From DATDAW01 sp036524675 (lineage in GTDB: Bacteria > Verrucomicrobiota > Verrucomicrobiia > Chthoniobacterales > DASVRZ01), in contig DATDBU010000194.1 in NCBI GenBank assembly GCA_036524675.1, positions 1 to 48,125 on the forward strand: DNA of 48,125 nucleotides, in the 5' to 3' direction. Made by a program: the position numbers and the translations under genes. Positions 16,572 to 25,898 of this stretch are shown in pieces. The notes beneath the pieces were generated by a model. It made no database searches, was not told the DNA's origin, and saw nothing but the letters and a program-made list of their open reading frames with translations. Numbering within the stretch: the first letter of the stretch is position 1; the number at the start of each line of letters is the position of its first letter.

Positions 16572-19087
16572 TTGTGACGCCGGAAAAGGATGCGACCGTC
16601 GAAGAAATTTTTCGAAAGGCGGGAAGCCGATGGCAATGGCTCCTCTTCCTGCGATTGACGAGCTGGATCGTTCTCGCAACGACGCTGTCGATTCTTTGCC
16701 TGGGATTAGCAATATGGCGCGGCTGGGTTCTAACCGTCTGGATCGCCGTGGTGCTCGCCGCGCTCATCGGAGTTGGTTTCGGCCTTGGGATGTTGATCGC
16801 TGTCATGGTTTCGACAGCACGCCAGAAGCCAAAACCGTGGCTCGCCGAACGAATCGAAGAACGCATTCCGTCGCTGATGGATCGTTTGAACACCCTCGCG
16901 TTTCTTGAAGTGAAAACCGAGAAAACGTTCATACACGAGATTCGCAAGCAGGCTGCACTCGAGCTGACAAAAAACCCGGACGTCCGACCCATCCCAGTAA
17001 AGCCCACCGTCATGGCTGCACTCGCAGCGATCGTAGCCTGTATCGGCACACTCCTGTTTTATCAGAAAGTGCACCCGTTGGCTGCCATGTGGAAGACCGA
17101 CGTTATGCCCGGGACAAAACTCGAAAACACGGTCGAAATGGAGTTGCCCGAGGATTCCTCCGAGAGCACACGCGATCCTTGGGGCGAAGTCCGGATTACC
17201 GAACCGGGAGGCGATTTGAAGCTCACAAAAGTGGATGTGCTGCCGCTCACCATCGAAGCTGCCTCGAGCCAGGCTCTCCAACACGCCAGTTTTTCCACGG
17301 CGATAAACGGCGCCAAACCGACAGACCATCCGCTGGATGCACCAAAGGAACCCAACTATGCCGTTTACGAGCCTACAATTTACCTCGATGAGCTTGGGTT
17401 GGCTGCATGGGATGTCCTCAGTTACTACGCGAGCGCCGCGACCGATGAGCCGCGGAAATACGCGTCCGAAATTTACTTCGTGGAAGTCCGGCCCTTTCGG
17501 GAAGACGTGTTGAAACTCGAACAAAAGGCCGGCGCAGGGAACGGCAAAATGGGCCAGTGCCTCAACAAGCTCAATCAGCTCATTCAAAAACAACAGGACG
17601 TTCTTCGACAGACCCACCGGCAAACGCAGAAACCGGCTTCCAACAATCAGCAACAAGCCGAAGACCAGGACAAACTCGCGAAGGCACAATCTGATCTCGA
17701 GCTGGCTGCCGGCCATTTATACGCGGAAGTGGCAGGCCTGGAGCATATGCCCGTTGCAACCGTCCTGGAACAGCTCGCCCTCGCTCAAGGTAGTATGACC
17801 GAGGCGGTCGCCAAACTCCGCCTACCCGATAATCCGGCTGCGGAAACTCACGAACAAAATGCCCTTCAACAGCTCGTTGAAAGCCGGAAAGATTTCGTAA
17901 GGCAGCTCGCAAATGGAGGAGACGGCTCACCAAGCTCGGGTGACAAAGTTCCGACTGCCGAAGAACAGCAGGCGACGCTAAAAAGTCAGCTGGCAGATAT
18001 TGAAGATTTCCGGGACGACGCGAAAGCAGCACAGTCGGCGGTTCGCATGGCACGTGAGAAACAGGAAAAAATCGCCAATCGAGTCCCGGGCGCCGGCCCA
18101 AAACGCAGAACAGAACTCGCCAACCAACAGACCGAAGCGACAAAAAGCCTCGAGGAGTTTCGAAATAGAGTGCCAAAACCATTTGCCGGACTCGAACAAC
18201 AGACGCAGGCCGCAATCGACGCAATGGAGAACACGCAAAAGGCTCTCACCGATTCCAACGTCAAGAAAACCCAAGCCGCGACCGCGCAAGCTGCCGTCGA
18301 TGCCTTAAACAAACTCGAACAAGCGCTCGCCAGCAAAATGGCACAACGCTCGCTGGAAGATGTTTATCGGTTCAAATCAATCATGGATTCGCAAGTAGAG
18401 GCATCGAAGAATGGTGATGCCAAAGCCGCTGCCCAAGCAAAAGCGGCAAAGGATGCGATGGCTGGGACTCTGAAAAATACGCCAGCCGGAAAAGCCTTCG
18501 GTCCAACCCTTTCAGAGGCTCTCAGCGGTGCCCCTGGCGAAAGACTCGACGAGGCCGTTGCGCAGATGGGAGAAAAACCCGGTGCCGGTGGGCAGGCGGC
18601 AGCTGCGATTGAAGAAATATCGAAGGCCTTCGACGCAGCACAGCCGCCTATGCTTCGTGGCATCGCCTCAACGGGGCAGCAAGGCTCCGCTCCCGGCGAG
18701 GGAATCAGCGAGGCTACGCGCCAGCTCAACAGCCTCGCCCAGCGGTTGAAAGACGGTCGTGCAATGGATGCTGAAGACATTCGGAAACAACTCGAAAACG
18801 CCCGCTTCGCTTTGCTTGATGAAGCGAAATTACCGGACAAGGACGCGCCCGCCCTCGTCGCAGTCGCTGAAGATTTGAAAGCGCTCAGCAAAGAGGTCGA
18901 TCTAAAGGTCAATGAAGCGGCACTGCGAAAACTGATGGATCGCCTGGAAGATTATCGACTGGAAATGGCTGGCCATGAAGAACTGGAAAAAAACAGTCCG
19001 GAACTGCGCCACGTCGACCCAGATAAAGCGCCTGCGGAATTTCGTGAACGTGTCCGCCGCTATTTTGAAAAACTTTCCAATGGATAG
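16568..19087 (+). CDS. Large coiled-coil membrane protein, DUF4175-like (operon 1)
   Basis: An 839-residue protein with two transmembrane segments near residues 30-80 and a third near 140-155, followed by a periplasmic domain and a long region (about 320-830) very rich in Gln, Ala, Lys and Glu with heptad patterns typical of coiled coils (for example QLIQKQQDVLRQTHRQTQK). Such large helical proteins, often called DUF4175, sit beside BatA-like and VWA genes in MoxR operons. The start codon overlaps the previous stop (ATGA), so translation is likely coupled. No enzymatic motif was seen. A structural or scaffold role is inferred. Confidence 0.7.
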   Translation: MIVTPEKDATVEEIFRKAGSRWQWLLFLRLTSWIVLATTLSILCLGLAIWRGWVLTVWIAVVLAALIGVGFGLGMLIAVMVSTARQKPKPWLAERIEERIPSLMDRLNTLAFLEVKTEKTFIHEIRKQAALELTKNPDVRPIPVKPTVMAALAAIVACIGTLLFYQKVHPLAAMWKTDVMPGTKLENTVEMELPEDSSESTRDPWGEVRITEPGGDLKLTKVDVLPLTIEAASSQALQHASFSTAINGAKPTDHPLDAPKEPNYAVYEPTIYLDELGLAAWDVLSYYASAATDEPRKYASEIYFVEVRPFREDVLKLEQKAGAGNGKMGQCLNKLNQLIQKQQDVLRQTHRQTQKPASNNQQQAEDQDKLAKAQSDLELAAGHLYAEVAGLEHMPVATVLEQLALAQGSMTEAVAKLRLPDNPAAETHEQNALQQLVESRKDFVRQLANGGDGSPSSGDKVPTAEEQQATLKSQLADIEDFRDDAKAAQSAVRMAREKQEKIANRVPGAGPKRRTELANQQTEATKSLEEFRNRVPKPFAGLEQQTQAAIDAMENTQKALTDSNVKKTQAATAQAAVDALNKLEQALASKMAQRSLEDVYRFKSIMDSQVEASKNGDAKAAAQAKAAKDAMAGTLKNTPAGKAFGPTLSEALSGAPGERLDEAVAQMGEKPGAGGQAAAAIEEISKAFDAAQPPMLRGIASTGQQGSAPGEGISEATRQLNSLAQRLKDGRAMDAEDIRKQLENARFALLDEAKLPDKDAPALVAVAEDLKALSKEVDLKVNEAALRKLMDRLEDYRLEMAGHEELEKNSPELRHVDPDKAPAEFRERVRRYFEKLSNG

Positions 19088-19119
19088 CTAAAACCGCGTC
19101 CCGTTGTGACGCAGTCGGC

Positions 19120-21354
19120 ATGATTCTCTCTCTCCTCACTTGGGCAACACCGTGGCTCGGAATTGGCTTTTTTCTGGCGGCCGCATTTTTGCTGTTTCTA
19201 AGCGCTCGAAACAGCCGGTTGTCGAAGTCCCGGACACTCCTGTTAGTTACCCTGCGCGCCATCCCGCTCATCACTATTGCGTTGCTACTCGCGCGCCCGG
19301 CGCTCGTGGATTCGCAGAACGAGAACTCCAAAAAAACAATCGCCCTACTCATGGATCGCAGCGAAAGCATGAGCCTCAAAGATGACGGAAACAAGACCCG
19401 CTATGCCGATGCCGTTGATTTTGTGCGCGCAACCGTTCTCCCTGTTTTTCAAAAAGCCGGTTACCACATCCATCCGATGCTCTTCGACGGGACTGCAGAG
19501 AAAACTGACGGCGCCGGAATCGTTGCTGCCGCACCCGCTGGCAAAGCCACCGATCTGGGCGCGGCAATTTCGAGCGCCCTCACCGCCACAACGGACAAAC
19601 CCGTCGCAATCGTCGCCCTGACGGACGGCGCATCAAACGTCCCACAATCCAACCGCGCAGCAGTCAATGCATTGCTCGCTGCAAAGGTCCCATTTGCCGG
19701 TATAGGCTTTGGTACGGAACACGGCGTGCAAACACTCTATTTGCGTGAAGTCGAAGCGCCGAAAATGACACCGCCAAAGAGTAAGTTCCGGATCTCCGCT
19801 CGCATCGAAGCCGTTATCAACGAGGCCCTGCCCGCGTTCGAGCTAGTCCTGCTCCGAGACGGCAAATTCCATGACAAACGCCGCATTGAAGGTATCTCAG
19901 CCTCACGGTTCTGGTCGGAGAGCTTTGAGATCAGCGAATCGGAACAAGGTACATACAATTATCAAGTCCAGCTGAAACCCGCTGAAAGCTCGGGACTTAT
20001 CGTCGTCAACGATCAAGCGTCAGCCACGGTCCGAGTCACACAGGAACAGGAACTCCGCGTCCTATACATGCAGGGATCGCTTGCGTGGGACTACAAATTT
20101 ATCGGGCGAGCACTGCGAAATGACCCATCCATCCATATCACCGGCCTTAGCCGAACAAGCGAGCGGTCTGTCTTCCGCCAGAACGTTGAGACGCCCGGCG
20201 AGTTGATCAATGGTTTTCCCTCGGATCTCAAGGAATTAGCCTGTTTTCGCGTCGTCGTGCTCGCAAATCTAAAACCAGAGCTTCTCACGCCACAGCAACA
20301 GGAAATTATCGCCCGCTATTGTTCCGAACTTGGTGGCGGCGTTCTCATGATCGGAGGTCGCGGAACCTTCGATGCATCGTGGCGCGGCAGTAAATTGGAG
20401 CAGCTTTTGCCCGTCAAATTCGATGATGATCGGGGCGTGCAGGGTCTGGACAGTCCATTTCAATTGAAACTTACTTCCGATGCCCTGGCAGATCCCGTTT
20501 TTGAAATCGACGATCCAACAAAAACACGCGACGCATGGCAAAAATTACCGCCGTTCGATGATTACGGGCGTGTGTCTTCCGCAAAACCAGGTGCTACGAT
20601 CTGGGCAGTTCACAGTGCGGACACCGGACCTGACGGCAAGCCACGTATCCTCATCGCCAGCCAAAGCTATGGCTCGGGAATGACGGCGGTTCTCACCGTC
20701 CAAAATTTCTGGAAATGGCGCCTCGCGAAAGAATGCGATCAGTCGCAGTTCGACCGGTTTTGGCAACAGTTTATCCGGCGTCTTGCCGAATCGGGCCGCG
20801 GTCCAGTGCGAATTGAAGTGCTGGACCAGGAATTGAGTCCTGGGCGCAACATCGTGCTCAGCATCGAAAAGATGCCGGATGCGAAGAAAAATGACGCAGT
20901 CACGGATCGGATCCAATTCCGGGTACGAGACGGTTCGGGTGCACAAATTCTGGAACAGGCACTTAGGTTGCAATCTGGCCAGTCTCAAAAAGTAAACTTT
21001 GTTCCGGAGCATCCCGGCATTTATACGTTGGAGGCAGCGGATGCCGTGGCCAATACGCAACTTGCGACACGTTCCTTGGAAATCCGCGCGCCGAATCTCG
21101 AAATGCAACGAACCTCACGCGACATGGAAACACTGAAGCAATGGGCGATGTTCAGTTCCGGTTCCGCCTGGAGCGTCGAATCCGCGCGAGCCGATCCGGA
21201 AAACTTCGCGAATACTTTACTGACCCAGATCGAATCCAGCCGCATCTCACGGGAGCAGCGTACTCCGATTGGCATCAATCCAGTCACCTTCACACTCGTC
21301 CTGATCCCGTTGTGCGTGGGGTGGGTCTTGCGCAAACGGTGGATGTTGACGTGA
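19120..21354 (+). CDS. VWA membrane protein with glutamine-amidotransferase-like domain (operon 1)
   Basis: A 744-residue protein. Two N-terminal transmembrane segments (residues about 10-27 and 40-58) lead into a VWA domain with an intact MIDAS site (LLMDRSESMSLKDD) and VALTDGASNVPQS. An Ig-like stretch follows, then a class I glutamine-amidotransferase-like domain (LRVLYMQGSLAWDYKF, GGGVLMIGGRGTFDASW) that seems to lack the catalytic Cys-His arrangement. The C-terminus is a single transmembrane helix. This architecture is common for the last gene of MoxR operons of this type. The terminator lies 103 bp downstream. Confidence 0.8.
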   Translation: MILSLLTWATPWLGIGFFLAAAFLLFLSARNSRLSKSRTLLLVTLRAIPLITIALLLARPALVDSQNENSKKTIALLMDRSESMSLKDDGNKTRYADAVDFVRATVLPVFQKAGYHIHPMLFDGTAEKTDGAGIVAAAPAGKATDLGAAISSALTATTDKPVAIVALTDGASNVPQSNRAAVNALLAAKVPFAGIGFGTEHGVQTLYLREVEAPKMTPPKSKFRISARIEAVINEALPAFELVLLRDGKFHDKRRIEGISASRFWSESFEISESEQGTYNYQVQLKPAESSGLIVVNDQASATVRVTQEQELRVLYMQGSLAWDYKFIGRALRNDPSIHITGLSRTSERSVFRQNVETPGELINGFPSDLKELACFRVVVLANLKPELLTPQQQEIIARYCSELGGGVLMIGGRGTFDASWRGSKLEQLLPVKFDDDRGVQGLDSPFQLKLTSDALADPVFEIDDPTKTRDAWQKLPPFDDYGRVSSAKPGATIWAVHSADTGPDGKPRILIASQSYGSGMTAVLTVQNFWKWRLAKECDQSQFDRFWQQFIRRLAESGRGPVRIEVLDQELSPGRNIVLSIEKMPDAKKNDAVTDRIQFRVRDGSGAQILEQALRLQSGQSQKVNFVPEHPGIYTLEAADAVANTQLATRSLEIRAPNLEMQRTSRDMETLKQWAMFSSGSAWSVESARADPENFANTLLTQIESSRISREQRTPIGINPVTFTLVLIPLCVGWVLRKRWMLT

Positions 21355-21456
21355 CATCGCACCGCCTTCACCTCCAGCGGATGACAGGAGATAAAAAGAC
21401 TGAAAAAATTTTGAACGATATTCGCAACGCCCAAGTCTATTGAGTCAGGTTAAGGC

Positions 21457-21528
21457 GATTCGGGCTCGCGCACGTAACTTGTTTCGGTTCCTTGCTCCTT
21501 GGCGTGCGCGGCCCGAATCATTTTTTTT
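21457..21528 (+). terminator. Rho-independent terminator ending MoxR operon 1
   Basis: The stem is formed by 21457-21474 (GATTCGGGC, then TCGCGCACG) and 21503-21519 (CGTGCGCGGCCCGAATC), complementary except for one bulged T, with a 28-nt loop and directly followed by ATTTTTTTT. It closes the five-gene operon. The rest of the spacer 21355-21593 holds no supportable gene. Confidence 0.88.
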
Positions 21529-21593
21529 ACTGAAGAATCGAGACAACGGGTTTGGGGTTTAAAGTTCCCGGGTTTTCACCTACCATCGGCAGC

Positions 21594-22130
21594 ATGGTTA
21601 TCCTTAGCGGCACCAATAGGAGCGGATCCCTGACCCGGCGTGTTGCTGAAGCAGCGGAAGCAAAATTGGTCGAGCTCGGTGTAAAGCCTGTCTTCCTCGA
21701 TTTGCAGGATCTTCCTGCGGAGATATTCACGTCCGGAGCTTACCTTGAAAAACCGGGCAGCTTTGCTCCGTTTCAGAAAATCATTATCGAAGCCGATGGT
21801 CTTCTTATTGTGACTCCCGAATACAACGGCTCGTTTCCGGGCGTGCTAAAGTATTTTATCGATATGCTTAAATTTCCTGAAAGCTTGAAGGGCCTTCCGG
21901 TGGGGTTCATCGGCGTGGCAGCGGGACATTATGGCGCGCTACGCTCGGTGGAACAGCTGACCGCTATCGTTCAATACCGCGGAGCTCATGCGTTCGGGCA
22001 AAGAATTTTCCTCCATGGCGGCGGTTCCCTAAGCCCCAGCGGAAAAATGCTCGGCAACGACGAATACCAACCCCGTTTCGAGGCACTGATCGAAGGATTC
22101 GTAAAATTCGTCCACGGGATCCACGCCTGA
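21594..22130 (+). CDS. NADPH-dependent FMN reductase family protein
   Basis: A 178-residue flavodoxin-fold protein. The phosphate-binding loop is GTNRSGSLTRR near the N-terminus, and PEYNGSFPGVLKYFIDML near residue 78 is the second FMN-binding hallmark of the NADPH-dependent FMN reductase / azoreductase-like family. Such enzymes reduce FMN, quinones or azo compounds in the cytosol; the physiological substrate cannot be told. The frame is open upstream to a TTG at 21552, but the ATG at 21594 starts exactly at the family-typical MVILSGTNR. It is a single gene after a strong terminator. Confidence 0.9.
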   Translation: MVILSGTNRSGSLTRRVAEAAEAKLVELGVKPVFLDLQDLPAEIFTSGAYLEKPGSFAPFQKIIIEADGLLIVTPEYNGSFPGVLKYFIDMLKFPESLKGLPVGFIGVAAGHYGALRSVEQLTAIVQYRGAHAFGQRIFLHGGGSLSPSGKMLGNDEYQPRFEALIEGFVKFVHGIHA

Positions 22131-22258
22131 GTGAAGATGGGTTACTCTGCCGCTTTTTGTTCATCCGGTTGGAGTATTTTGTGCATAACCCGAATCTCAG
22201 AAATGTTTTCTTGCGGTCCAATGGCTCGGCATGAAGATTGCTCTCCGACCTGCACAGC

Positions 22259-22510
22259 ATGAAAGTATCCTGGATCGAAGATCGAGCGGATGCAGAGCTG
22301 GTCCGCGCTTGGATTGAGCTGGTTGACCCAGTGGCCCTTCACGAAGGTGAATGCTGGCAATACATGGCGACGGAGTTCGACGACGCCAAAGGAGGTGGAT
22401 GGAAGCATGTTTTCAGGCATCGCAACCATCCAGCAACTGGAAACGTGATGTTTGTCCGCGTGCCTGCCCATCGGCGCTGGCGCCCAAGCTGGTTCCAGGA
22501 AGTGGACTGA
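22259..22510 (+). CDS. Small conserved-looking hypothetical protein
   Basis: An 83-residue ORF with a protein-like composition: KVSWIEDRADAELVRAWIEL, then HEGECWQYM, then GGWKHVFRHRNHPATGN. The Trp, Cys and His-rich core (GECWQYM...FRHRNHP) looks conserved rather than random and could bind metal, but I do not recognise the family. The ATG at 22259 is chosen; a TTG 21 bp upstream is an alternative. No clear ribosome site. It sits between the FMN reductase gene and the broken antiporter on the opposite strand. Confidence 0.5.
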   Translation: MKVSWIEDRADAELVRAWIELVDPVALHEGECWQYMATEFDDAKGGGWKHVFRHRNHPATGNVMFVRVPAHRRWRPSWFQEVD

Positions 22511-22608
22511 CCTCCTGTCAGACACATTGCTTTCCGGTGGTGACGACACTGGCGAACCCGAGCCCTGCGAAGTCTCGTCGACGGGATCAGAAAGAGATCG
22601 TTTCGCTT

Positions 22609-23123
22609 TTAGGCGACTCCGGAAACCGAGGCATCCGTATGTGCACGATGACGCAGGTGGCTGATCTCGAGTTCCATACCAACGACGAACATGAACAGGC
22701 AGACGCCGATTTGGCTGAACAATTTCAAGACTCCCAACGAGTCTGGGGCAAAAACAGTCAAAAACGTTTCCGGAGCGAGCCAGCCGAAAAGCGATGGCCC
22801 GAGCAGAATACCGGCGATCATTTCCCCGATAACCGCCGGTTGGTCTAAGCGGATAAAAATAGAGCCAGCGATCCGGGTTGCGAGGATGATGATAATAATC
22901 TGGAGAAACAACCGGCTGAGCGGTTCGCGGGCATTCTCCTGAAGCCCCGCGAGAAGCGAGCGATCTACATCGGGGGGATAACTTGGGCTGGCTTCGATGT
23001 GATCGTTTCCATTCCAACTGTCTCCGATGGTTCTTGATGTAAATGCTGCCCACTCCGAACCGCGAACTCGATGCCAAACCCAAAAACCGCGAGAATGATC
23101 AAATAAACGAGAAGTGTCTTCAT
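22609..23123 (-). pseudogene. Kef-type cation:proton antiporter, N-terminal fragment with frameshift
   Basis: Reading from 23123, the first frame gives an N-terminal signal-anchor (KTLLVYLIILAVFGFGIEF) and stops at 22965. A second frame continues the same protein without a gap (DVDRSLLAGLQENAREPLSR, then LFLQIIIIILATRIAGSIF, QPAVIGEMIAGILLGPSLFG and SQIGVCLFMFVVGMELE), the hallmark of CPA2/Kef antiporter membrane domains. The switch occurs at a run of six G (22972-22977), consistent with a single-base indel. The frame ends at 22609 after only the first two or three membrane segments, where about 400-600 residues would be expected. So the gene is both frameshifted and truncated. It lies downstream of the GT2-ABC-GT2 operon on the same strand. 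Confidence 0.75.
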
Positions 23124-23229
23124 GCCGGAAGAGGGCCGACCATAGTCAAAGGCCGGTAGAATTCGCCATTGTAAATGGTGCGACTTCCGTCCGCGACTAC
23201 ACATCTTCCCGGATTGCGAAAGCCTCCTC

Positions 23230-24117
23230 TCACCCCCGTGGTTTCACAACACTCCACGGGTGCGGATAACTTCGCCATTCGTGCATCTGGGCAATGGAAA
23301 GCGGCGCACGATACTTCCAGACGCGCGGTGCAGTGAGTAGGGCTTCCAGGAAACCCTTGGTAACGGATTTCAAATAAGGTCGATGAGCCGGATTCCGGAA
23401 CTGGCGCGGCAGGCAATTCGCTATACTCAACGTCAGATATAGGAAAGGGTAATACATCATCGCGCAGTAGACATCGTTGCGCGTGAGCAAGCGGTGCGCC
23501 CGTTTAGGAGTTCTACCAGCCGGACTACGAAGATGACGGACAATTACGTCTGGATAATGGTAAATGGCGAGTCCGTGCCGCATCGCAACCAGACTGAACT
23601 GTTGTTCCTCGGTATAGTGCTCCAGTTCTTCACGATATCCGCCGAGTTGCAGAAACAGCTCCCTTTTTACAAGATGCGCGCAGCCAATGTAAAAACGAAT
23701 GGGCGCCGGATTTGGGGCAAAAGAATAGTTTTCCGCAGAACCGTCGCCTCCGGGGATAATGGAAAAACAAAGGGCAGCAACGGTAGGTGCTTTGATAAGC
23801 CATTCCGCAGCCAACGCAATATCGCCGACTTCAGGAAACGAATCGTCATCGAGACTCAAATAAAGATCGGTCGGAAGCACCCGGGCGAGCTGATTGCGTT
23901 GAACGATATAACCGCGCGGCTCCGGTGAACGTTCAAAAATCACCCTTGGAAAACGCTCCCGCATGCCATCCGAAACAGGCTGCTGGGAGCCATCATCAAT
24001 CACCAAAACCGTTTTGCACCAATCCATTCCGAAGCTCTCGAGGCGCAAAAGCGTTATTTCAAGATCACCCCATCGGTCACGGGTGGATATACCGATACCG
24101 ATGGTAGGTTTCATCAA
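23230..24117 (-). CDS. Glycosyltransferase family 2 protein
   Basis: A 295-residue GT-A glycosyltransferase. The N-terminus reads IGIGISTRDRWGDLEITL and VLVIDDGSQQ. The metal motif LYLSLDDDSFPEVGD is near residue 90, and the acceptor part YTEEQQFSLVAMRHG follows near 170. The sugar and acceptor are unknown. The start ATG overlaps the ABC transporter stop (ATGA), so it is the third gene of a coupled operon GT2-ABC-GT2. Its place beside an exporter argues for a surface polysaccharide or glycolipid. Confidence 0.87.
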   Translation of the reverse strand: MMKPTIGIGISTRDRWGDLEITLLRLESFGMDWCKTVLVIDDGSQQPVSDGMRERFPRVIFERSPEPRGYIVQRNQLARVLPTDLYLSLDDDSFPEVGDIALAAEWLIKAPTVAALCFSIIPGGDGSAENYSFAPNPAPIRFYIGCAHLVKRELFLQLGGYREELEHYTEEQQFSLVAMRHGLAIYHYPDVIVRHLRSPAGRTPKRAHRLLTRNDVYCAMMYYPFLYLTLSIANCLPRQFRNPAHRPYLKSVTKGFLEALLTAPRVWKYRAPLSIAQMHEWRSYPHPWSVVKPRG

Positions 24118-25898
24118 GAGGCAGGCTGTAGCGAGCGAAATTCGAGGGAATGTAGTTTTGCGAAAAGGCCGCGTGCCGCGAGCAATTGAGCGCGGGGCCC
24201 CTGTTCAACAACGCGGCCAGCCTCGAGGACAACGATATGATCGGCGTGCTCGATCGTCGACAGACGGTGCGCGATGATAATGACGGTGCGGTTCTGACCA
24301 AAAGACTCCAGGGCCTCCTGAACAAAGCGCTCGGAAATCGGATCCAGCGCGTTCGTAGCCTCATCGAGAATCAAGATCTCCGGGTCCCGCACGAGGGCCC
24401 GCGCGAGGGCGAGGCGCTGGCGCTGGCCGCCGGAAAGGCGGAACCCGCGATCGCCCAAAACCGTATCGAAGCTCTCTGGCAAACTTTCGATAAAAGACAA
24501 CGCGTGAGCGCGTTCCGCAGCGGCGACGATTTCCGCGCGCGTCGCATCCAATTTTCCGTAGGCAATGTTCTCGGCCACAGTGGCGTTGAAGACGTGGACG
24601 TCCTGGCTGACCAGCGCAATGCGCTCTCGCCACCAAGCGATATCGAGTTCCGAAAGCGGAACACCATTCACAAAGATTTGACCACTCGTCGGATCGTAAA
24701 AGCGGCATAACAAGCTGATTACACTGGATTTGCCCGCCCCTGAAGGCCCAACGAGTGCGGTTGTTTGGCGCATGGGAATTGAACAATTGACCTCCGTAAG
24801 GGCGGCGGCACCTGTCGAACCGTAAAGAAGTGTCGTATCAAGGAAATCAATGGAGGACCCCAGATCGTCGAGGCGCTTGCGGCCACCAGTAAGATACGTC
24901 TTGTTATCCGGCGATATTACGGCGGTCAGTTCCTCAATGGAGGCAGTCAATGTTCGCAATGTTACCCGGTCCGCCTCGAGCTGTCTGACCCGCGGTTGCA
25001 GTCGATACAGGAGCAAGAGAAACGCAACGGAAGTCGCCAGCGTCGCGGGATTTCGAACGGAATATAGCAGGATGGCAATCAAAAGCGCCGTCGCCAGGAT
25101 CTCGGCAATAGGTCCGGCCAGCGCAGACATCCGATCCATCTTGAAAAAGGTTCGTCGGATATTCTGTGACGCGTCGTCGTAGCGAGATTGTTCGTACGCC
25201 TCGCGGCTATAGGCGCGAATGAGGCGCATACCGGAAAAAACCTCGGTCATACGCTGACTCGCAGCCTGATTCGCACGAAGGGCTTCTCCCCCCAATCGCC
25301 GCGCGTGTTTCGTCAGGTAACGGATGACCCCTGCTGTGATAAGGACTCCGATGCCGGTCACCAACGTTAGCTTCCAGGACATGACCAGCAGCAACGCGGT
25401 GAAAATAACGATCATGCAAGCGTTGATCACCATCCCTGCCAGGATCCCGAACGCGGAGCTTGCCCGCCACGTGTCGTTGCCAAGCGTGTTCATCAACCTG
25501 CCCATGTCCTGTTGATCAAGCCAACTCTGGCTGACCGTGAGCAGTTGCCGAAGAATTCCGCTGCGGAGCTGGTGGCTGACAGAACCGTTCGCCCAGCTAA
25601 ACAGGCAAGCATTCACGTATGTGAGAGCATTCTTCAGGATGATGAAACCAAAAATGCTCCCGCAAATGGCAAGGGTTCGCCACTCATTCGGTATCCTTTG
25701 AAAGGGCGCAAACAGCCATGCTCCTGCACCCGTGATATTCGAATTCGCAACGTGCTGAATGAGGGGAATGATCAGCGAGATGGATAACGCCTCCGAGCAC
25801 GCGGAGAGAAAACCAAGCCCGATAACCGATGCTACCGCCCAACGCGGCAGGTCCACGAGGGCAATCAACGGCCGCAGCACCCGGAGAAACTCCTTCAT
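24114..25898 (-). CDS. ABC exporter, fused permease and ATPase (MsbA-like)
   Basis: A 594-residue half-transporter. Five or six transmembrane helices lie in residues about 20-310. The ATPase domain has Walker A GPSGAGKSS at about 383-391, the signature LSGGQRQRLALARAL, Walker B ILILDEATNALD and the H-loop IIIAHRLST. It probably works as a homodimer in the inner membrane, exporting lipids or lipid-linked glycans. Both ends overlap the neighbouring glycosyltransferases by ATGA, which ties its substrate to their product. It could also be a lipid A-type flippase; the general MsbA role is less likely given the context. Confidence 0.9.
   Translation of the reverse strand: MKEFLRVLRPLIALVDLPRWAVASVIGLGFLSACSEALSISLIIPLIQHVANSNITGAGAWLFAPFQRIPNEWRTLAICGSIFGFIILKNALTYVNACLFSWANGSVSHQLRSGILRQLLTVSQSWLDQQDMGRLMNTLGNDTWRASSAFGILAGMVINACMIVIFTALLLVMSWKLTLVTGIGVLITAGVIRYLTKHARRLGGEALRANQAASQRMTEVFSGMRLIRAYSREAYEQSRYDDASQNIRRTFFKMDRMSALAGPIAEILATALLIAILLYSVRNPATLATSVAFLLLLYRLQPRVRQLEADRVTLRTLTASIEELTAVISPDNKTYLTGGRKRLDDLGSSIDFLDTTLLYGSTGAAALTEVNCSIPMRQTTALVGPSGAGKSSVISLLCRFYDPTSGQIFVNGVPLSELDIAWWRERIALVSQDVHVFNATVAENIAYGKLDATRAEIVAAAERAHALSFIESLPESFDTVLGDRGFRLSGGQRQRLALARALVRDPEILILDEATNALDPISERFVQEALESFGQNRTVIIIAHRLSTIEHADHIVVLEAGRVVEQGPRAQLLAARGLFAKLHSLEFRSLQPAS

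Noticed and set aside
21381..21443. 20-codon ORF after the VWA gene of operon 1
   Set aside because: Too short, no ribosome site, and no context beyond lying before the terminator.
22142..23083. Long open frame on the minus strand (313 codons)
   Set aside because: Its translation is Arg/Ser/Pro-rich and lacks any family pattern, while the antiporter remnant in another frame of the same stretch reads as clear membrane protein.
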